Below, piece by piece: positions 18,854 through 28,492 of a stretch of DNA of 64,000 nt. The notes below the pieces were generated by a model. The model had not been told where the DNA came from. It did no database searches and saw only the letters and a list, made by a program, of their open reading frames with translations. This DNA is from JACKAF01 sp041391485 (GTDB taxonomy: Bacteria > Bdellovibrionota > FAC87 > UBA2466 > JACKAF01). The position numbers and the translations under genes are program-made. Each line of letters starts with the position of its first letter. Position 1 is the stretch's first letter. The stretch is from positions 38,726 to 102,725 of the forward strand of contig JAWKNY010000010.1 in the NCBI GenBank assembly GCA_041391485.1, in the 5' to 3' direction.

Positions 18854-19956
18854 GCGGCGGATTTCTTGCCGCGCAAAAGAATGTCGCGACTAAACGGGAG
18901 GTGGTTCACTTCAATTTCCCGCATGAATGAGGGGAGATTCCCTGTTGGCTCAATGGAACCCAACACCGTCCCATCTTCTTTACGCCCGGTTTGCGAGAAT
19001 AAGAAGATAGGATTCACCGTGTAGTTTCCGTTCAAATCCATACCGGTACATTCGGTGATGTGAGTGGTTTTACGGGAACCATCGGAAAGACGAGAAAGCT
19101 GGATAACAATATTGATAGCGCTCGCCACTTGCGCTCGAATGGCGCTAACCGGAACTTCTACATCGTTCATCAAGGCCAGCGTTTCCAAGCGAGTAAGGCA
19201 CTCTTTCGGGCTATTGGAGTGAACCGTTCCCATCGAACCGGAGGGACCGGTATTCATGGAATTCAAGAGATCAAGCGCTTCGCCACCGCGCACCTCACCT
19301 ACTACGACGCGATCGGGGCGCAAACGCAGAGAGGATTTTACCAAATCACGAAGTGTTACGAGTCCCTTCCCATACTCATCAGCGGGACGCGCTTCAAAAT
19401 ACACGACATGATCGTTGTCGATTTTCAACTCCGAAGAGTCTTCAAGAATCACCATGCGTTCACCCGCAGGCACTCGGCCTCCGAGAATATTCAGAATAGT
19501 TGTTTTACCGCAGCCCGTACCGCCGGAGATCATAATGTTCTTTTTGAGGTAGATGCATACATCCACAAAACGGGCAGCTGCCGGAGTAATGGACTGACGC
19601 GATATGAGGTCTTTCAACGTCAGCTTTTCCTTAGAAAACTTACGAATACAAACCGTGGTTCCGTTCTTAGCAATGGGGGGGACAACCGCATGGATACGGG
19701 AGCCATCCGGCAAACGGGCATCGAGGAAAGCGCGTTCTGCGTCAATGGGACGGCCCACAAACTGGGAGATGTTTCTAACCGCCGCCATCAAGGCGTTGGC
19801 GTCTTCAAACTCCACGTCGGTTTTTTCGATTTTACCGCGACGTTCTACGTAGATCGTCTTGTGGCCGTTGATCATGATTTCGGTTACGGAGTCATCTTGG
19901 ATGTACTTCCAAACAGGCTTCAGGAATACTTGTACTGAGGAGTCAAAAACCGACAT
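18850..19956 (-). CDS. CpaF/TadA-family secretion ATPase
   Basis: Cytoplasmic hexameric ATPase of the type II/IV secretion superfamily, CpaF branch, which powers Tad/Flp pili. The 368-residue protein has an N-terminal domain, Walker A GGTGCGKTT at 145-153, the Asp box ILEDSSEL, and Walker B with catalytic glutamate E221 in VVVGEVRGGEALD, then HSNSP as the His box. CpaF proteins often have a longer N-terminal extension; this one lacks it. No tad prepilin, TadB/C or secretin gene lies nearby, so partners must be elsewhere. It follows the cupredoxin-like gene by 16 bases and is probably co-transcribed with it. Confidence 0.88.
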   Translation of the reverse strand: MSVFDSSVQVFLKPVWKYIQDDSVTEIMINGHKTIYVERRGKIEKTDVEFEDANALMAAVRNISQFVGRPIDAERAFLDARLPDGSRIHAVVPPIAKNGTTVCIRKFSKEKLTLKDLISRQSITPAAARFVDVCIYLKKNIMISGGTGCGKTTILNILGGRVPAGERMVILEDSSELKIDNDHVVYFEARPADEYGKGLVTLRDLVKSSLRLRPDRVVVGEVRGGEALDLLNSMNTGPSGSMGTVHSNSPKECLTRLETLALMNDVEVPVSAIRAQVASAINIVIQLSRLSDGSRKTTHITECTGMDLNGNYTVNPIFLFSQTGRKEDGTVLGSIEPTGNLPSFMREIEVNHLPFSRDILLRGKKSAA

Positions 19957-19972
19957 CTAAACCTCTCCCGGT

Positions 19973-20728
19973 TTACTCGACGACTATTTCCCCACGAGCT
20001 CCGGAAAGGGCGTCGTAAAAGGAATAACTACCTTTTTTAGGAATGATGGTAACTTCCGTAACTCGATCAAATCCGACTTCCCGGGTGATTTCCCATGGGG
20101 CGCGCTCCACATCGTTTTGAGGGACCGGTGCTCCATCTTTAGCGATCCAACGCTGGATATTGAGACGCTCGATGATCAAAGCTGCGGGTTTTTTGTTCGT
20201 CGTAGTGAAATAAAGTTTTGCTTGTTTGTCAGGAGCGAGACGTATCGTTGCCGGGAAAAAGTTTTGCTGTGAGAGAATAACAGAAACTTCGCTCGCTGGC
20301 GGGGCTTCATTCGTAACGTTGACGTCCGACTTGGAATCCAGGTCCCATTCTACCGGTCCTAAATCCAACGGAGTTTTATCTACTTCGCCAGGAAGTTTCT
20401 CGCCCAGAAGCCCACTTGCTTTTTGTTTTACGACAGCCGGGCCCGGCGCCGGTGCGTTGGCTTGACTGCTCAACGAGCGGGTCTTTTGCTCATCGAAGGT
20501 CCACGTTTTTATTTTTGCCGGCTCTTTCTCTTCGAAAGGATTCTCGTTAGATCCTGCCTTCGGCGCTTCAGTCTTGCGCGGTGCCGGGTTGTCGGAAAGC
20601 AGATCTTCAAACTCATTTGAGATCTCAGTCGCAGGCCCACCTGTAGGCGGCGGCGGTGGAAACTCCGCCAAAGCCCAACCCGACCAGAACAACCACGCCA
20701 AACTTAGGATGTGAATTGCACAGTTCAT
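19973..20728 (-). CDS. Secreted protein with C-terminal cupredoxin-like domain
   Basis: The 251-residue protein has a signal peptide (about 1-21, ending ALAEF), a Pro/Glu-rich disordered region to about residue 135, then a beta domain with a cupredoxin-like layout: SVILSQQNFFPATIRL, a middle Tyr/Phe strand, and a final YSFYDALSGARGEIVVE-type edge. The usual copper ligands (His, Cys, Met) are missing from the closing loop, so metal binding is doubtful. It sits immediately upstream of the CpaF-type ATPase, suggesting a role in the same envelope system. Fold assignment is tentative. Confidence 0.55.
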   Translation of the reverse strand: MNCAIHILSLAWLFWSGWALAEFPPPPPTGGPATEISNEFEDLLSDNPAPRKTEAPKAGSNENPFEEKEPAKIKTWTFDEQKTRSLSSQANAPAPGPAVVKQKASGLLGEKLPGEVDKTPLDLGPVEWDLDSKSDVNVTNEAPPASEVSVILSQQNFFPATIRLAPDKQAKLYFTTTNKKPAALIIERLNIQRWIAKDGAPVPQNDVERAPWEITREVGFDRVTEVTIIPKKGSYSFYDALSGARGEIVVE

Positions 20729-21064
20729 CTAAACCCCTTATCGGCAATGTGATGAGAATTTAGAAAGCGCACCGCGGCAATTCGGAGCCTTTAAAACGCG
20801 GCTTGGGGCGTCGCAGCAATGGGCAGTGTATAAAACCAGAATACAGGCACAACCACTTAATATTACTACACAAATATGAAATACCCCGAAATCCTAGCCA
20901 AAGCTTAGGCACTTGGCTCGCCGCTAGTCGATCGTTGGCTACCTGGACAAGGTCGCCAAATCGCAGGTGAATCCTAAATGTTTTCGCCCTGCGTCCAACT
21001 TGGCGCTTCCCTTGCATTTACCTAATAACAGAACCGATTTGGAAAACTTAAAAGCGTAGGATGG
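20729..21064. other. Intergenic gap without a supported gene
   Basis: 336 bases between divergent genes. A leftward 85-residue open frame at 20760-21017 has no ribosome-binding site, no recognisable motif and an Arg-rich composition typical of a random frame. Presumably holds promoters for both sides; I cannot place them with confidence. Confidence 0.5.
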
Positions 21065-21256
21065 ATGGACCCGCGACTTTGGAATTTGTTTGTAGTCTTT
21101 CTTCTAGTGCTAACTTTGAACTTAGCCAGAGAAGGTTTTGACGTCGACAAACGCAAGAGGCAAGCGGAAGAACTCCACCAAGCCACCCAGAAAGCGCAGA
21201 TGGTCGAGGTCGTGAGGCCCGAGAAGGACCTCCAGTTGTCGAGGAAGAGTTTTTAG
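21065..21256 (+). CDS. Small membrane-anchored protein (63 residues)
   Basis: An ATG at 21065 opens 63 residues: one hydrophobic helix (LWNLFVVFLLVLTLNL, about 5-20) followed by a charged amphipathic tail. It is closed 30 bases later by a strong terminator hairpin at 21286-21333, which supports a real short transcript. Ribosome-binding site is modest (AGGATGG). No family recognised. Confidence 0.45.
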   Translation: MDPRLWNLFVVFLLVLTLNLAREGFDVDKRKRQAEELHQATQKAQMVEVVRPEKDLQLSRKSF

Positions 21257-21285
21257 ATCTTGATGCGCGGGACGGAAGGCACCTA

Positions 21286-21333
21286 GAAGGTGGGAGCCAG
21301 GCAATCGTGTCTGGGTCCCACCTTCTTCTTTTT
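21286..21333 (+). terminator. Intrinsic terminator
   Basis: Perfect 10-bp stem GAAGGTGGGA (21286-21295) with TCCCACCTTC (21316-21325), then a T-rich tail TTCTTTTT. Ends the transcript of the small membrane protein. Confidence 0.8.
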
Positions 21334-21464
21334 GAAGCCCACACTGCCTAGAACTTCACCACCTTTTCGAGAGTCCCCCCGGAGACGGGTTTTCAAGCTA
21401 TTGAGATTACAGCATTAAAACCGGGCCCTCCTGGCAAGGCTTATGCACTTCTTTGCATTAGGGT

Positions 21465-22286
21465 ATGGGGAAAAACGCGACATTCATGATTTTGCTGATG
21501 GCTGTCCTCGCGGTCTCGGTTCGCGCCGACGAGGGCCTGAACGGCCTTCTCGGAAAGCAGACGGCGCAACGGCGGGGAGCTTTCAACGACTCACTCGCCG
21601 CGTTTAATAACTCCCAAAACCCCAATAGCCTCAACAATATTTATCAGTCGCCGCAGCAGGCGTTCATCTCGAACCTCATGCAAAGCACGCAAGCTAAGCT
21701 TCCTGAACGCAAAGATCCGAGCGAAATTACCAAACAATTTGAAGAAGGCCGCAAGCAGGCTGAGGAAGCTTTTAAGGGCCTGCAGGAGCAGATTCAAAAC
21801 AACGAAACCGCGAAGCTGGATCAGCTAAGCAAGCTGCTCGGAGTGGACGAACAAGGTTCAAAGGACGACACCAAGTTTTTGGAAGAGCTGACTTCTCTTG
21901 TAGGGGCCGGCCGTGCTATTGCGAGCACAGTAAGTGTTTCAGCGCAGCCCATAATCTCGCTCGTCTCCTCGAACCTCCAAAGCCAGATTCAAGCGCTGCT
22001 CGTTCAGGCGCAAACCCAGGCTTTGTTGCGAAGCAGCGCCCCTCAAACGGTCGTAGATGCAAACCCTGGAGAAGATTTTATTTTAGGTATCGAACAGGTA
22101 GGAGCGTCCATGGCGGCGCGAGGCGGAGCCGGCGGAAGCCCTTTTGCGCAAACCGCCGTCTTTCGAGAAGCTAGGGACGCTGCCGGAAGCTCTGATGCTT
22201 TCACCCCTGCCACAACAGATCAGTTTAATCGAGCACCGGCTGATCCACACTTTGGACACAACCACGGCGTTACGCAAGATCGATAG
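21465..22286 (+). CDS. Hypothetical exported helical protein
   Basis: The 273-residue protein has a signal peptide (MILLMAVLAVSVRA, cleavage about residue 21) and then long Gln/Ala/Glu-rich amphipathic helices (about 70-130) that could be coiled coil, an Ala/Ser-rich segment, and a His-containing C-terminus (HFGHNHG). It overlaps the end of trmFO by 17 bases. No family recognised. Confidence 0.6.
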   Translation: MGKNATFMILLMAVLAVSVRADEGLNGLLGKQTAQRRGAFNDSLAAFNNSQNPNSLNNIYQSPQQAFISNLMQSTQAKLPERKDPSEITKQFEEGRKQAEEAFKGLQEQIQNNETAKLDQLSKLLGVDEQGSKDDTKFLEELTSLVGAGRAIASTVSVSAQPIISLVSSNLQSQIQALLVQAQTQALLRSSAPQTVVDANPGEDFILGIEQVGASMAARGGAGGSPFAQTAVFREARDAAGSSDAFTPATTDQFNRAPADPHFGHNHGVTQDR

Positions 22287-23676
22287 GCTGGTACGCCCGG
22301 TCGCGCAACTGATCGCGACCTAAAAACGGCATTCGAAACTCTCCCATTTCATCCGCATCACTCTCAAGCCAAGACTCCAAGCTCTTTAGGGCTCGCTCGG
22401 CGTAAGCGGCGTTGCGCGCTTGCTTGTCACGCCTCAGCTGCTTCGGAAGAGATTCAAGGGGAGGTAGGACGCCGATGTTGGAGTTCATCGGTTGGAAATT
22501 CTTTTTTTCCGGATCCGTAATGGCGCAAAGCAGCCCACCCAACATGGTATCCGCAGGTAGACTCAACGGCTCCCGACCTTCGAGAAGACGCACGCAATTC
22601 AATCCCGCCAGCAAACCTGTCGCCGAGGATTCAAGGTACCCTTCGGTGCCAGTGAGCTGTCCCGCCACAAAGACTCTGGGTTCTTTCCTGAGCTGCAAGG
22701 TCGGGCTCAACAACCGCGGCGAATCGATAAAGGTATTTCGGTGCAGGCTGCCTAGTCTTACAAACTCCGCTTCCGCAAACCCCGGGAGCTTGCGGAACAC
22801 TCGCAACTGTTCCCCGTACTTAAGCTTCGTTTGAAAACCCACCAGGTTGTAAGCCGTTCCATACTTGTTTTCTTTTCGCAGCTGCACAACGGCGTGGGCG
22901 CGCTTTCCGGTCTCAGGAATCTCAAGGCCCACCGGCTTTAGAGGACCGAAGGAGAGTGTCTTTGGACCACGCGACGCGAGCACCTCAATGGGCATGCACG
23001 ACTCAAAGTATTTTTCCTTCTCGAAAGAATGAGCGCTGACCACATCACCATGGGTAAGATCGTAGATGAGTTCGTCGTATTGCTCCTTGTTCAAAGGAAC
23101 ATTCAAGAAATCCGGGCTGCCCTTCCCGTAGCGACTACCGAAAAACATTTGGCTCGTATCCAGGCTATCGAAAAGCACGATGGGAGAGATGGCATCGTAG
23201 AAATAGAGGGACTCCTGGCCCACCAGGGAACAGAAGCTATTTGCTAGGTCAGGCGAGGTGAGAGGACCAGTCGCCAAGACCACCATCCCCGAAGCGGGTA
23301 TCTCGCAGAGCTCCTCGCGGTGAACGCAAACATTGGGTAACTCTTGAAGGGTTGAAGTAATCTTTTCCGAAAACTTAACGCGGTCCACCGCGAGAGAGGC
23401 ACCCGCCGGTACCGCAAACTCACGCGCCATGCCCAGCACAAAGCCTCCGAGTCGATCCAGCTCGTCCTTGAGAAGATTGGAGGCGGAGTTGGCCGTGAGT
23501 GAGCCAAAGCTGTTGCTGCACACCAGCTCCGCGAAGCCGGGGGTCACGTGCGCTTCGGTCATCCGAGTGGGACGCATTTCGTAAAGATCCACACGAATGC
23601 CGCGCGACGCTATCTGCCAGGTGGCTTCCGCACCTGCCAGACCCGCTCCTATGACTGTGACTCCAGAATGACGCAT
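22270..23676 (-). CDS. trmFO: Methylenetetrahydrofolate-tRNA-(uracil-5-)-methyltransferase TrmFO
   Basis: FAD- and folate-dependent enzyme that makes 5-methyluridine at position 54 of tRNA. The 468-residue protein has the dinucleotide motif GAGLAGAEA at 10-18 and the two functional cysteines, C53 in LVCSNSFGS and C227 in FESCMPIE, at nearly the same positions as in the Bacillus enzyme. FVAGQLTGTEGY late in the chain is the GidA-family C-terminal signature. Length is slightly above the usual 435-450, with a charged tail. Divergent from tolQ with 80 bases between starts. Confidence 0.96.
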   Translation of the reverse strand: MRHSGVTVIGAGLAGAEATWQIASRGIRVDLYEMRPTRMTEAHVTPGFAELVCSNSFGSLTANSASNLLKDELDRLGGFVLGMAREFAVPAGASLAVDRVKFSEKITSTLQELPNVCVHREELCEIPASGMVVLATGPLTSPDLANSFCSLVGQESLYFYDAISPIVLFDSLDTSQMFFGSRYGKGSPDFLNVPLNKEQYDELIYDLTHGDVVSAHSFEKEKYFESCMPIEVLASRGPKTLSFGPLKPVGLEIPETGKRAHAVVQLRKENKYGTAYNLVGFQTKLKYGEQLRVFRKLPGFAEAEFVRLGSLHRNTFIDSPRLLSPTLQLRKEPRVFVAGQLTGTEGYLESSATGLLAGLNCVRLLEGREPLSLPADTMLGGLLCAITDPEKKNFQPMNSNIGVLPPLESLPKQLRRDKQARNAAYAERALKSLESWLESDADEMGEFRMPFLGRDQLRDRAYQPIDLA

Positions 23677-23756
23677 CCAGTCTCCTTGACCGTAATCAGG
23701 GGTTCTCTTACACTAACGATTGGGCCATCAACAACAGCAAATATTGGAAAAACAAG

Positions 23757-24497
23757 ATGAATGAAGTGCCTGCAGCACAGGAAACCATAGTCTCCATGGG
23801 GGCCATGGACCTGATTGCCAACGCCAGCTTTTTGGTTCAGCTAGTCCTTTTGCTCCTGGTAATTTTCTCAGTCATTACCTGGGCAATCATTTTTTTCAAG
23901 TGGGGAACTTTTAAGCTCTCCTACAAGAACACGGAGGACTTCCTGGACTTCTTCTGGAGCGGCAAAAGCATGGATCACATCTACACGGAGGCTAAGAAAC
24001 ACCCAAGCAGCCCCGTGGCGCGTGTCTTCCAAGCAGGCTACGTGGAGCTCCAACGGCTGATGGAGAAAGAACGGCAACGAAAGGGCAAAGCCTCGACCTC
24101 CGATCCCGCGCGCATGGTCCCGCCCGAGTCGTCGATCACGAACTTGGAACGATCGCTTAGCAAAGCGGGCCGAAACGAGGTCATGAAGCTGGAACGCTCT
24201 CTCCCCTTCCTCGCCACCACAGGGAGTACCGCGCCTTTCATCGGTCTCTTTGGAACGGTCTGGGGTATCATGAACGCCTTCCAGAACATCGGTGCTCAGG
24301 GCGGCGCCAGCCTCGCGGTCGTCGCACCTGGTATCGCGGAAGCGTTGATTGCTACCGCGATCGGCCTCGCGGCGGCTATTCCCGCAGTGATGGGCTACAA
24401 CTACTACATTCAGAAAGTGCGCTACATCAAGGCGCAGGTCGACAGTTTCTCAGAAGACTTTTTGAACATCGTTAAACGCAATTTCCTGGCGAGCTAA
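23757..24497 (+). CDS. tolQ: Tol-Pal system proton channel TolQ
   Basis: Inner-membrane MotA/TolQ/ExbB family protein that uses proton flow to energise outer-membrane constriction at division. The 246-residue chain has three transmembrane helices: about 25-46, a second beginning with FLATTGSTAPFIGLFGTVWG (about 150-172), and a third with EALIATAIGLAAAIPAV (about 197-213). The conserved Thr/Pro pattern of the channel helices is visible. First gene of tolQRAB, with three bases to tolR. Confidence 0.93.
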   Translation: MNEVPAAQETIVSMGAMDLIANASFLVQLVLLLLVIFSVITWAIIFFKWGTFKLSYKNTEDFLDFFWSGKSMDHIYTEAKKHPSSPVARVFQAGYVELQRLMEKERQRKGKASTSDPARMVPPESSITNLERSLSKAGRNEVMKLERSLPFLATTGSTAPFIGLFGTVWGIMNAFQNIGAQGGASLAVVAPGIAEALIATAIGLAAAIPAVMGYNYYIQKVRYIKAQVDSFSEDFLNIVKRNFLAS

Positions 24498-24500
24498 AAT

Positions 24501-24925
24501 ATGGGTGCCTCCATTAAAAACTCCGATGACTACGGTCCAGTCGCGGAGATTAACATTACTCCCTTCGTGGACGTCATGCTGGTGTTGCTGGTTATCTTTA
24601 TGGTTGCCGCTCCGCTGATGGAGAACGGCATCCCCATTCAACTTCCAAGAGCCACAGCAAAAGCGCTCAAGCAAAGTCAGGAACCTGTCGTTTTGCACAT
24701 CACTCGTGAGCGTGTTTTTTATCTCAATAAGTCCAAGGTCGCCGCGGCAGAGCTGATCAAATCTTTGCAGGGTTACTATAAGAACAGGCTTCCAAAGAAA
24801 TATTTGTGCGAGCGGACGGGAAACTTCCGTACGAATTCGTTGCGCAAACGATGGCAGCGATCAAGCTCGCAGGAATCGACAAAATAGGTCTCGTCACCCT
24901 GCCTCCGGATAAAAAAGGGGAATAG
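24501..24925 (+). CDS. tolR: TolR/ExbD biopolymer transport protein, one frameshift
   Basis: Inner-membrane partner of TolQ. One N-terminal helix (NITPFVDVMLVLLVIFMVAA) contains the essential membrane aspartate in FVDVML. The periplasmic part reads normally to YYKNR near 24790, where one base is lost or gained; the family continuation KEIFVRADGKLPYE and AAIKLAGIDKIGLVT follows in the next frame to TAG at 24923-24925. Rebuilt length about 141 residues is normal. Eight bases separate it from tolA. Confidence 0.88.
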
Positions 24926-24932
24926 TCCCTGC

Positions 24933-25844
24933 ATGGCCACGCATACGTTTGACGATAACTTTCTCAATATCACCCCGCGCGCACTGCTGATCTCGATTGT
25001 TTTTCACCTTTTGGTTCCGGTCCTTTTTGTTACCTCGAGCAAGTTCGAATTTTCCAAGTTCAAATCACTAAAGAAAAAAGCGACGACAGAAGAAGTTTAT
25101 CAAAGCTATGTCCAGGTGGACGTGGTCGCGTTACCGGAAAAAGTCGGGATGTTGGATGAGTTTGTAGATCCCAGCTTACCGGTAGTGGACAAGACCAAAG
25201 CGCCGTCGGCCCCGGAACCTGCGCCCGCTGCCGAGGAGGTTGAGCCTCCTAAGGATACGATGACTTTACCGGACCCTGCTGCCGAAGCAAAAAAGGCAGA
25301 AGAAGCCAAGAAAGCGGAAGAGGCAAAAAAAGCGGAGCAGGCAAAAAAGGAAGCTGAAGAAAAAAAGAAGAAAGAACTCGCCAAGAAAGAAGCTGAGCGA
25401 AAAAAGCGTGACGCGGAAGCCAAGAAGGCGATGGAAGAGCTCAAGGCGAGAATGGAGCGTGAGCGCGCCATCAAGGATCTTGCCGGAGGAAAGGAAGGAC
25501 GCGAATCCATCAAAGGAAACATCCCTTCCAAAGGCACTTCGACGCGGGGCAAAACAGGAGACTTGGCTGCCCAGGAGCGTTATGTTGCTATTGTGAAGTC
25601 GGCAATTAAAGCCAACTTCAATGTCTTTGAATGGTTAAAAAGTAAGACGCTAAAAGCCGATGTTCGAATTGAGATATCCAGCACAGGTGCGATAGTCTCA
25701 AGAGAACTGGTAAAATCCTCAGGAAATGCCCGATATGACTCAGCTGTTCTTCAATCGATTGACGACACTAAACAACTCCCGCCACCACCGGAAGGTACTC
25801 CCATCGCCGAAGAGGGCGGAGCCACGATCGGCTTCACCCCTTAA
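24933..25844 (+). CDS. tolA: TolA/TonB-like energy-transducing protein
   Basis: Spans the periplasm and transmits TolQR energy to TolB-Pal. Residues 17-35 form the anchor helix, containing the S21xxxH25 motif expected for contact with TolQ. A long domain of Ala/Lys/Glu repeats (KKAEEA units, about 115-175) is typical of TolA domain II. The C-terminal domain III (about 205-303) has the TonB/TolA fold pattern: YVAIVKSAIKANF, ADVRIEISSTGAIV, and SSGNARYDSAVLQSID. Length is normal at 303 residues. Confidence 0.9.
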   Translation: MATHTFDDNFLNITPRALLISIVFHLLVPVLFVTSSKFEFSKFKSLKKKATTEEVYQSYVQVDVVALPEKVGMLDEFVDPSLPVVDKTKAPSAPEPAPAAEEVEPPKDTMTLPDPAAEAKKAEEAKKAEEAKKAEQAKKEAEEKKKKELAKKEAERKKRDAEAKKAMEELKARMERERAIKDLAGGKEGRESIKGNIPSKGTSTRGKTGDLAAQERYVAIVKSAIKANFNVFEWLKSKTLKADVRIEISSTGAIVSRELVKSSGNARYDSAVLQSIDDTKQLPPPPEGTPIAEEGGATIGFTP

Positions 25845-27262
25845 GCGACTGGTTTTACTCCTGGCACTCTGCAGTACCGCGTCCAGCTTCGCCCGCGTTT
25901 ACATCGACATTAGTGGGGCGACCGTGCGCAAAGCCAAACTTGCCGTGGGTGAGCTGCACCCTTTGAAGGGATCTCGCACGGCAACGGCTGCGGAACTAAA
26001 GGAGCTGGAATCCGAGATCCGCGACGATCTCAAGTTCACCGACCTCTTCGATCTAATGGATCGTTCGGTGTTTTCTCACTTGGACACGCCGGAGTACTTG
26101 TACAAGATTCGTTACCAGGAATGGGGCCTCACGGGCGCTTCCTTTGTCATTAAATTCGGCTACCGGATCGTAGGCTCCAAGCTTTCCCTGGAGGTTTTTC
26201 TTTACGACATCCCTGGAAGGGCCAAGGTCTTTAGCACTCGCTACGAATACGCGGTCAATAAGTACTACCAATTGGTCCATGCCATGTCGGACGACGTACT
26301 CAAAGAAATCACAGGTGAAAAAGGTCTGTTCAAGAGTCGGATCCTCATGGTCTGCCGCGATACCAACCGCCGCAATGCAAACAAGGAAATCTACCTGGTA
26401 AACCCTGACGGCCGGGAATTGACTCAGGTCACCCGCGACAACACGCTAACCGTTGGTCCCGCGTGGGGTCCAGGTGGCAACTCGATCTCCCTACACGCAG
26501 TACAAACTTCGACGCGTGAAAAACAAGATGGGACGTATCGAACGACGGACCATACCGGTATTGATGCATCACTTTTTGAAGAGTGGCCGTCGAGTGGTAC
26601 TTTCCGAACGGAACGGGATGAACAGCGGCGCCGCGTGGGCCCGAACGAAACGAGCTGGCCCTCACGCTTTCGTATACAGGTCGGCCGGAGATTTATCTCC
26701 TCAATGCCAGCAGTAAGGAGAACCGGATCCGCTAAGCCGGGCCATGAAACTGCGTAAAATCAGCGGAATCGGATTTCAACCCACCTATGTTTCCACCCTG
26801 TTTGATGTGGAACCCTCTTGGGCACCCAAAGGCGATCAGTTAGTTTTCTCCAGCGCCCGCACAGGTCACCCGATGATTTACGTGATGGACATTGCTTCCA
26901 AGGAGGCAAGGCAACTTACCTTTGCCGGGCAATACAACTCGAGCCCTTCTTGGTCGCCTAAAGGGGATAAGATCCTCTTCGCGGCCCAGCACCACGCCAA
27001 TGGAAACTTCGACGTTTACGTCATCGATCCAGATGGGAACAACCTGGCCAGACTCACGGCGGGAGGCAAAGTGGGGATGCGAAAGATCAATTACGAAAAC
27101 CCCGTCTGGGCTTCTACCGGACGGCACTTCGCCTACTCCGGCAACGAAGATAACAAGGTCTACCAAATCTATGTGCGGACTTTGGATGGTTCGGTGATCA
27201 AGAAGATCTCCCCGCCAAACAAGGAATGCACCATGCCGGCGTGGGGACCGCCCGAAGATTAA
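25726..27262 (+). CDS. tolB: Tol-Pal system beta-propeller TolB, frameshifted
   Basis: Periplasmic protein linking TolA to Pal. The signal peptide (LKRLVLLLALCSTASSFA) begins near 25837, just after the tolA stop, but no ATG, GTG or TTG lies between; the first in-frame ATG is 25726, deep inside tolA, so the true start is probably lost to an indel. The N-terminal domain reads to WGPGGNSI near 26480. The frame then moves at least three times before 26750 (YTQYKLRRVKN, then ELALTLSYTGRPEIYLLN, then PSWAPKGDQLVFSS). WD40-like propeller blades with SPKGDKILFAA follow to 27262. The end overlaps convergent mreB by four bases. No pal gene follows. Confidence 0.85.
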
Positions 27263-28323
27263 TCGATTGTCAGAGACTTAAGCAGATCTAGCTGATCGAG
27301 AACCTTGCCCGAACCGATCACCACGCACTTCAGCGCGTCTTCTGCGTACATCACCGGCAAGCCTGTTCTCTCACGAATCAAGATGTCGAAGTTTGCGAGC
27401 AGCGAGCCGCCACCAGCAAGTACGATTCCCTTGTCCACGATATCAGCGGCCAACTCGGGCGGCGTCCGTTCCAGCGCCTGCTTCACGGCGTCGACCACGA
27501 TATTAACCTGATCGACCAGCGCCTCGCGAATCTCGTCGCTGCTAATAGTGACGGTCTTTGGAGAGCCTACCACTAGATCGCGCCCTTTGACTTCGCAGTA
27601 CTTCACTTCGTCGAACGGGAACGCATTGCCAATCTCCATCTTGATCTCTTCGGCTGTACGTTCGCCGATGAGCAGATTGTATTGGCGTTTAATGTAGTGG
27701 ACGATGGCTTCGTCAAACTTATCTCCGGCAACACGGACTGACTGGCTGTACACAATCCCGCCGAGTGAGATAACGGCCACCTCGGTGGTCCCTCCACCGA
27801 TATCCACGATCATATTACCCGAGGGCTCCGTGATCGGAAGTCCGGCCCCAATGGCGGCTGCCATGGGCTCCTCAATCAAGAAAACCTCTCGCGCACCGGC
27901 AGATTGGGCCGATTCACGTACAGCGCGGCGTTCCACCTGCGTAATCCCGAAGGGCACGCAGATAATGATGCGCGGACGAACCAACGTCATTTTCTCGTGA
28001 GATTTGTTGATGAAGTACTTGAGCATACTTTGAGTGACTTCAAAGTCTGCGATAACCCCGTCCTTCATCGGGCGAATTGCCACGATGCTACCGGGCGTAC
28101 GCCCCAGCATCTCTTTCGCTTCCCGACCGACGGCTAAGACCCTACTGGGACCGCCTCGCGGGTTTTTGTGCACCGCAACAACTGATGGCTCATCCATGAT
28201 GATGCCGCGGTTTTTGGCGTAAACAAGTGTGTTAGCGGTACCAAGATCAATAGCAAGGTCACTGGAAAACATTCCCATGAACTTATTGGAGGCGCCGCGA
28301 AAAAAATCCAAGGCCGATCCCAT
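27259..28323 (-). CDS. mreB: Rod-shape-determining protein MreB
   Basis: Bacterial actin that guides side-wall peptidoglycan synthesis beneath the inner membrane. The 354-residue protein shows the actin-fold nucleotide-binding motifs: DLAIDLGTANTLVY (phosphate 1, about 22-35), VDIGGGTTEVAVIS (phosphate 2, about 169-182) and GIVLAGGGSLL (adenosine). EEPMAAAIGAGLP is the connecting helix. The chain has about 12 extra N-terminal residues before the conserved start. A promoter lies at 28374-28402. No mreC or mreD follows; the gene converges on tolB. Confidence 0.97.
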   Translation of the reverse strand: MGSALDFFRGASNKFMGMFSSDLAIDLGTANTLVYAKNRGIIMDEPSVVAVHKNPRGGPSRVLAVGREAKEMLGRTPGSIVAIRPMKDGVIADFEVTQSMLKYFINKSHEKMTLVRPRIIICVPFGITQVERRAVRESAQSAGAREVFLIEEPMAAAIGAGLPITEPSGNMIVDIGGGTTEVAVISLGGIVYSQSVRVAGDKFDEAIVHYIKRQYNLLIGERTAEEIKMEIGNAFPFDEVKYCEVKGRDLVVGSPKTVTISSDEIREALVDQVNIVVDAVKQALERTPPELAADIVDKGIVLAGGGSLLANFDILIRERTGLPVMYAEDALKCVVIGSGKVLDQLDLLKSLTID

Positions 28324-28373
28324 TCTCTAACCCTCTGAATTTAATTGCCTTTGAAATCGGGTACTTTGTGGAA

Positions 28374-28402
28374 AATATAATCTCTCTTGATCGAAGAGTC
28401 AC
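28374..28402 (-). promoter_or_regulatory. Candidate sigma70-type promoter of mreB
   Basis: On the minus strand, GTGACT (4 of 6 matches) and TATATT (5 of 6) are separated by exactly 17 bases. The start would lie about 40 bases before the mreB ATG at 28323. Confidence 0.5.
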
Positions 28403-28492
28403 CACCCTTTCCTGTTTTTTCATAATGATTATTTACTAATTAATGCAACGCATCAAGCCGATATTTGCTGAATTTCCTCTACAAGTCAGCCG

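Noticed and set aside
20760..21017. Leftward 85-residue frame upstream of the cupredoxin-like gene
   Set aside because: No start signal and no recognisable motif; composition looks random.
25310..25440. Repetitive GCAAAAAAGCGGAAGA-type DNA
   Set aside because: This is the coding repeat of the TolA helical domain, not a mobile or regulatory repeat.
25106..25552. Leftward Ser/Ala/Phe-rich 148-residue frame
   Set aside because: It is the antisense of the Lys/Glu/Ala repeats of tolA, which automatically yields Ser/Phe/Ala runs.
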